Below are positions 5,201-7,947 of a DNA stretch of 7,947 bases, one piece after another; position 1 is the stretch's first letter; every line of letters begins with the position of its first letter. Made by a program: the position numbers and the translations under genes. Source of the DNA: Calditrichia bacterium (GTDB lineage Bacteria > Calditrichota > Calditrichia > Calditrichales > Calditrichaceae). The stretch lies in contig JALWEA010000497.1 in assembly GCA_027039465.1 (NCBI GenBank), positions 1-7,947 of the forward strand. Reading direction: 5' to 3'. Under the pieces are notes generated by a model. The model did not search any database. It saw nothing but the letters and a program-made list of their open reading frames with translations, and was not told where the DNA came from.

Positions 5201-7947
5201 TTCGTAAATGTATTGTTGATTTCGCCAGAAGTAACGTTCCATTTTTTCATGGGCATCCATGTATTTCTCGCCTAAAGCCGCAATCGTATTCGAACCTTTG
5301 TCTGCATTCAAAACAGCATCAATGCGATTTAAATAAGAATTCAAAGCCAAAATGCGGGTGTAAATTTGCTGCAAAATACGCTGTTTAGCCTCTTCCATGC
5401 GCTGTGCCCGTGACTTGTGCGCATCGACTTTTTGCTGATCGATTTCCAGTTGCGGTTGTACCGTAAAGCTTTGGTGTTCTTTTCCGTCCGCACCGACGTA
5501 GGTAGTCACCGCCACGGAATCGGACATGGCAATGATCGGCGAATCCATGGTGTATTCTTCCTGCATCTGATCCACCGGCGGCAGATTTTCCAAACTGATA
5601 TCCAATTGATGTCCCACATTTTGGGCGATAGCTTCGGCTTGAGCCAGTGCCGTTTTTTCCTGAGCCAGCAACCGGGCCATTTCCTGCGTGGTTCCGCGTA
5701 AATTGGACGGAACGGTTAAATATTGACTAATAAAACTTTGCAACAGACTACGTTCACCGCTTTGCAAACCGCCGTTGCTTTCTTCCATATTCAACCAGCC
5801 CTGAGCGGTTTGAGCGGGATTTCCGGCAAACAGATTCACGCCGGCTAATTTAATTTGGGTATCGGTTAATTGGGTGCTTTCCACCAATTGCTGCTGCATT
5901 TCATCCTGCGCGTTTTGCGCCTCGTTTTCCATTTCATCGGCCATGTTTTCCGCTTCGTCTATTTTTTCACGCATTTCCGGATCGGAACCGAAACCGCCGT
6001 CAAAATGCGGACTCACATTACTCACTTTTACCCAAATGGAACCGGACCAACATTTGGTGCCCCAGGCCACACAAACATTGCCGCTGGCCTCGCCGTACAA
6101 ATCGTAGTGATCGTTAACAATTAAAATGGCGCGTACCATCGCATCAATGGATGCCAAGCCGTACAGAACTTCGGCTTCGGCCTCGTAAGAAAAGTAAGCG
6201 CCAAATTCGCGCGGGCCTTGATAGCGCATCCAGATGGTGCCGCCGACGGTCGTGTTAACGTCCACAATCCAAAAATCAAAGGTCGAATGCGAAGAGGCCT
6301 GAAACATGAATCCGGGATTGCCGATAAAAAATTTGGCATCGGCTTTCAGGAATTTGGGATTGAGCACGGTGGCATTCATTTTACCCTTGATGTACCAGTT
6401 GTCTTCGGCAATCTTGAATTGCAGATCGCCTTTTCCTTCGACCAGGCCGAATTTGGCCTCCGCAAAAATCGTCCCGTCAATGTAAAACTGATCAAAGCGT
6501 GCCGTCATAACAAAACCGCCGTAGAGCCGGTCTTTCATGTTCAACAGCAGCACTTTACCCGCAAAATTGATGTACTGATCGGTTAATGTAATCATGGCGC
6601 TGCCGCTGACCATGGTTTTATCCATGATGACCACACCGGCATACAGCATGGCCGCAAACTTGGCCTCGCCGCCGTTCAATCTGGGCAGATTGTCCAAAAT
6701 CTGCTTGTCTTTCAGATCGGTTTTGCTGACCACATAATCGAGGTATTCCTGCTTGGGATTGTAAAAGAATCCCCCGCCTAGGCGTGCCAGGGAAATTCCG
6801 GGAAAGAGCACAATTCCCGGTCCCGGCAGTTCGGCCGTGGCAAAAATACCGAAGCGCAACTTACCGTTAATATTTTCGAACAGACCGATGGTCGTCAGGC
6901 TGATATTCGGCTGAATGACCACCTGCCCCGCTGCCAAAAAGCGCGATCCGCCGTTGACGGATAAATACTGCATGTCAAAGGAAGCGGTAACCACATCCTG
7001 AATGCTCAGGTGCAGGTTGTCAATGATAATGTTAGGCGAATCGTCAATCGTAAACAACAGGAAGCGATCCACGCCGCCGGAAAAGGTTTCGCCAATGGAC
7101 ATGGTCACGCCGAATTCCACATACGAATCGGCATGCACCGTTTGATTTGTTTGCGAACCGCTGTTGGATTCTCCTGGCATGCTGCCGCTGCTGTATTCGA
7201 TGTCGCCGCCGTTCTTTTCATATTTGAAACTTTGAATGCCAAAGGAAAAGATACTGCCGATGGTAATCGACCCGCCGGTAATGGACGACCCGATGTTACT
7301 CATGCCGCCGTCTTTACCGATGCGCAAATTCTCGAAGCGCACCGTACTAGTGGCCGAAGCAATGTTCAAGTTCACGTCGCCGGAAATATCCAGCCCGAAA
7401 TCATTGCCGGGAACCGAGGTCAGATTATTAAGTGTGAATCCGACTACATCCAAATCGAAGGAAGGATGGCCTTGCAAGCGGAAGTTCCCGTAATCGATAT
7501 CGCCGTTAAAGGTGAACTGAATACCAGGGAAGATCTGTCCGCCCTGTTCATAACCGATCTGAATGTACTCATTGTTCGGCTGTTCGTTGTTTAACCAAAC
7601 ATCACCGTTAATGCGCACTTTGGAGCCGGACAGGTTCTCTAAATTCAAATCCATATCCATGTAAACCAGATCGATACTTCCTTGCCAAAAACTCCACTCG
7701 GTTTGGTCGTTATTACCCAGACCGTGTTGTTCGTTCAGCAACACCACCTTGCCTCCGCCGCTGACATGACCGTCGGGCGAAATCAAAAATCGAATCGTAC
7801 TCGGCGTTTGGTTAAGCGGTTGCGGAGGCGTAACATTAAAGGAAGCCTGCAATGAATCGTTTTTAAATTGCAGGGTTTCCAACGCCAATTGATGCGGAAT
7901 AATGTCAATCGGCTGGGAGATCAAACTGGCTTGCGCAATGGAAAAAC
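2201..7947 (-). CDS. Large exported protein: beta-rich N-terminus, helical middle, FN3/Ig-like C-terminus (5' end outside window)
   Basis: I do not recognise a named family for this protein as a whole. The frame is open to the window edge. The first start-like codon inside (TTG at 7924) is unlikely to be real, because the codons before it read FSIAQAS, a typical signal peptidase I site (A-Q-A before S), so the true start is probably a little upstream of the window. Counting from the TTG codon: residues 1-648 are alternating hydrophobic/polar beta-strand sequence; 649-1075 are mostly helical with coiled-coil stretches; 1181-1868 are about five FN3/Ig-like modules; a Gly/Asn/Ser linker, eight prolines and KHVGGH finish it. 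It has only three cysteines (618, 625, 1061). No catalytic motif, lipobox, LPXTG or type IX secretion C-terminal domain is visible. Its TAA overlaps the next gene's ATG, so the two are co-translated. A structural, adhesive or scaffold role outside the cytoplasm is inferred. The gene itself is certain, its function is not. Confidence 0.9.
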   Translation of the reverse strand, partial: FSIAQASLISQPIDIIPHQLALETLQFKNDSLQASFNVTPPQPLNQTPSTIRFLISPDGHVSGGGKVVLLNEQHGLGNNDQTEWSFWQGSIDLVYMDMDLNLENLSGSKVRINGDVWLNNEQPNNEYIQIGYEQGGQIFPGIQFTFNGDIDYGNFRLQGHPSFDLDVVGFTLNNLTSVPGNDFGLDISGDVNLNIASATSTVRFENLRIGKDGGMSNIGSSITGGSITIGSIFSFGIQSFKYEKNGGDIEYSSGSMPGESNSGSQTNQTVHADSYVEFGVTMSIGETFSGGVDRFLLFTIDDSPNIIIDNLHLSIQDVVTASFDMQYLSVNGGSRFLAAGQVVIQPNISLTTIGLFENINGKLRFGIFATAELPGPGIVLFPGISLARLGGGFFYNPKQEYLDYVVSKTDLKDKQILDNLPRLNGGEAKFAAMLYAGVVIMDKTMVSGSAMITLTDQYINFAGKVLLLNMKDRLYGGFVMTARFDQFYIDGTIFAEAKFGLVEGKGDLQFKIAEDNWYIKGKMNATVLNPKFLKADAKFFIGNPGFMFQASSHSTFDFWIVDVNTTVGGTIWMRYQGPREFGAYFSYEAEAEVLYGLASIDAMVRAILIVNDHYDLYGEASGNVCVAWGTKCWSGSIWVKVSNVSPHFDGGFGSDPEMREKIDEAENMADEMENEAQNAQDEMQQQLVESTQLTDTQIKLAGVNLFAGNPAQTAQGWLNMEESNGGLQSGERSLLQSFISQYLTVPSNLRGTTQEMARLLAQEKTALAQAEAIAQNVGHQLDISLENLPPVDQMQEEYTMDSPIIAMSDSVAVTTYVGADGKEHQSFTVQPQLEIDQQKVDAHKSRAQRMEEAKQRILQQIYTRILALNSYLNRIDAVLNADKGSNTIAALGEKYMDAHEKMERYFWRNQQYIYELHDWATGKVSNLPVETVVLSSFIRNKANRMNSADELKALAKARARKLADITFPGAPDKANGLYQNLEANIDQTDEVTPLREMAVNLGKNLWIDVPVKGLTMLASQFDSAVVANVNSRNQQVGALELRQEQITKVIDRIYDMRVAYAQALYDLCDRYLYWQLGKAPEDQVVVAENNGTGPTLVSYINNKLLPGYAQSVSGMNMVAGAGLTGLQNMQFANMNQAGHFSVQQGVMSIGKFTRPQAPVIVKVGPDYMAQLFPDVKVLHDRLAQQLVAPKIDFITVSTYKDKHSAHIYTHYSAKHPAGIANYSFAIAPAYHPAQNSPNGNNGNNNGFVMNGGNLQLYNFAQVIYSGILANTGVYSNNYKMIGLKKNFNAYFIPQALDETQKEYSVKIRARSTSGYVNRRLANFTVRFDGHVNNAYGGNYGMLNDNTPPIVQKIQVPTYQYSVDRIMQIHVDAVDAESDVIEMAYGVGDKPAVTNSSQIKWHGIGARTDFNILGLTLHHNHTYYVYVKAKNSVGMWSRPFVSAPIKIDTTAPGSVRITRTNVYPTWQNEPVNYSDAIANYNSGNAVQYEGKQGAMSFVIPSQNIAPQNIMQNVSLFPTVGNFLSSLTFSPEDTIPPGIRVEFSSARDPESGIEQYVFKVTRSATDMNPSSGWRLLGVDANGQPLTTIKLVGEPLAYMDSFYVHIRAMNRAGILGPQVTAGPIRPADPTAPTSPEITYGQNPLNEPYYATSLNSMVLGLTPAIDNETGIAGYEYKIGTQPHYGDIRGWTRDGVRVYQSKLEIGQQNFPNDLFKMNSLASNLQFANMWAVSKTYIQLSNLSLTNGSSIYVTIRAINGDGVPGPEVSSKRIKVDVTPPSNPMASYDIDQDQHKLIVHIINAGDRESGMYGYKVTFYSGDNPQNVQSVEKVFPVYQSYQNQATFTLPGSYHVGQGAVIKIIGVNRANLRSAVTTLQLISFSGSLGGQYNMNASPTGSGVLNLGNMPPPPPPPPKHVGGH
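2222..2245 (-). other. Eight consecutive proline codons near the C-terminus of the large protein
   Basis: Codons CCG/CCT/CCA encode Pro1894-Pro1901, followed by KHVGGH and the stop. Runs of prolines stall ribosomes and generally need elongation factor P. This run ends six codons before the stop and immediately upstream of the next gene's ribosome-binding site. Confidence 0.95.
2321..4384 (-). repeat. Tandem FN3/Ig-like modules of the large protein (residues 1181-1868)
   Basis: About five divergent modules are visible: 1181-1325, 1338-1440, 1441-1616 (with an insertion at about 1455-1525), 1617-1763 and 1764-1868. Recurrent signatures are an Asp-x-Glu-Ser/Thr-Gly turn followed by Tyr-x-hydrophobic strands (RDPESGIEQYVFKV at 1538, DNETGIAGYEYKIG at 1655, DRESGMYGYKVTF at 1792, a degenerate DAESDVIEMAYGVG at 1367). 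Late strands are of the type YVHIRAMNRAG, YVTIRAINGDG or YVYVKAKNSVG. Junctions read NTPP, DTTAP, DTIPP, DPTAPTSP and DVTPPSNP, typical of FN3 linkers. The first module carries an Asn/Gly insertion. Confidence 0.75.
4700..5980 (-). other. Helical / coiled-coil middle region of the large protein (residues 649-1075)
   Basis: This region is rich in Glu, Gln, Ala, Lys, Arg and Met with heptad-like spacing. The clearest stretches are 649-684 (from PEMREKIDEAENMADEMENE on), 746-770 (QEMARLLAQEKTALAQAEAI), 826-872 (IDQQKVDAHKSRAQRMEEAK and on), 888-912, 941-956 and 1028-1070. Short beta-like or loop stretches (795-825) break it up. It separates the beta-rich head from the FN3-like tail and could be a rod, a helical bundle or an oligomerisation domain. 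No ATP-binding or enzyme motif is seen. Confidence 0.7.
5981..7924 (-). other. Beta-rich N-terminal region of the large protein (residues 1-648), family unknown
   Basis: This stretch alternates hydrophobic and polar residues with frequent Gly-Asp and Asn-Gly turns. Recurrent turn motifs are INGDVWLN (105), FNGDIDYG (139) and SGDVNLNI (181). Later, an aromatic-Tyr-x-x-Gly strand motif recurs (LYGGFVMTAR at 467, FYIDGTIFAEA at 480, WYIKGKMNATV at 510, DLYGEASGNV at 609). A Ser/Gly/Asn-rich segment (about 246-262) may be an exposed loop. The segment LFPGISLARLGGGFFYNP (373-390) reminds me of glycine-rich motifs in large beta-structured proteins such as those with DUF6603, but this is memory, not a search result. 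It could be a beta-solenoid, stacked beta sheets or a membrane beta-barrel; sequence alone does not decide. Confidence 0.6.
7925..7947 (-). other. End of a probable signal peptide at the window edge
   Basis: These bases read FSIAQAS in frame with the large gene, continuous with residue 1. Small residues at -3 and -1 (A-Q-A) before Ser, after a hydrophobic FSI, match a signal peptidase I cleavage site. The hydrophobic core and initiator would lie just outside the window. This implies that the mature protein starts at about 7927 and that almost all of it is present here. Confidence 0.65.

Noticed and set aside
7010..7594. 194-codon plus-strand open frame
   Set aside because: It is antisense inside the large gene, has no domain-like or hydrophobic pattern of its own, and its composition (His/Arg/Ala/Val-rich) is that expected of a shadow. 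The other plus-strand frames, such as 3416-3922 and 6218-6586, are rejected for the same reason.
7922..7924. TTG as the start of the large gene
   Set aside because: The frame stays open upstream to the window edge and encodes a signal-peptidase-like FSIAQAS, so the start is outside the window.
5981..7924. Phage tail or contractile-injection structural protein
   Set aside because: The DUF6603-like glycine motif (LARLGGGFFYNP) is only a remembered resemblance, and no injection-system gene is in the window; a signal peptide would also be unusual for such a part.
168..7947. Type IX secretion, LPXTG or cohesin/dockerin-type proteins
   Set aside because: No C-terminal sorting domain, sortase motif or dockerin calcium-loop repeat could be found in either protein.

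Overview
The whole window is one minus-strand coding unit of two consecutive genes for large, apparently exported proteins, followed by a short non-coding tail (1-167) with a strong GC-rich hairpin. There is no tRNA, rRNA, CRISPR array, transposase or recognisable enzyme. The base composition is moderate. Multi-domain exported proteins with fibronectin type III (FN3) repeats, and no LPXTG or S-layer anchor, would suit a Gram-negative-type bacterium of the Fibrobacterota-Chlorobiota-Bacteroidota-Calditrichota assemblage. That placement is an impression only; no taxonomic marker is present.

Region by region, in the direction of transcription (high to low coordinates): (1) 7947-2201 encodes a protein of at least 1907 residues. 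Its frame runs off the window edge, and the last residues visible upstream (FSIAQA-S) look like the end of a signal peptide, so probably only a short N-terminal piece is missing. It has three parts: a beta-rich N-terminal third of unknown family, a long alpha-helical / coiled-coil middle, and a C-terminal series of about five FN3/Ig-like modules ending in eight prolines and KHVGGH. (2) 2201-168 encodes a 677-residue protein with a signal peptide, an N-terminal FN3-like module interrupted by a helical insertion, and five clear FN3 modules. Its start overlaps the previous stop by one base (TAATG), and its Shine-Dalgarno lies inside the last codons of the first gene. (3) 167-1 is intergenic. It holds a perfect 14-bp stem with a 4-base loop (34-65) inside a longer imperfect inverted repeat (about 23-81), with an overlapping G-quadruplex-type motif on the plus strand. 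No gene is seen there, and the hairpin has no U-tract.

The overlap and shared module type suggest that the two proteins are made together and act together outside the cytoplasm, for example as a surface or periplasmic scaffold or adhesive assembly. That is inference: no catalytic motif or sorting signal identifies a function. The best candidate for something undescribed is the big protein's beta-rich plus helical two-thirds, which I cannot assign to a family, paired with a small dedicated FN3 partner.
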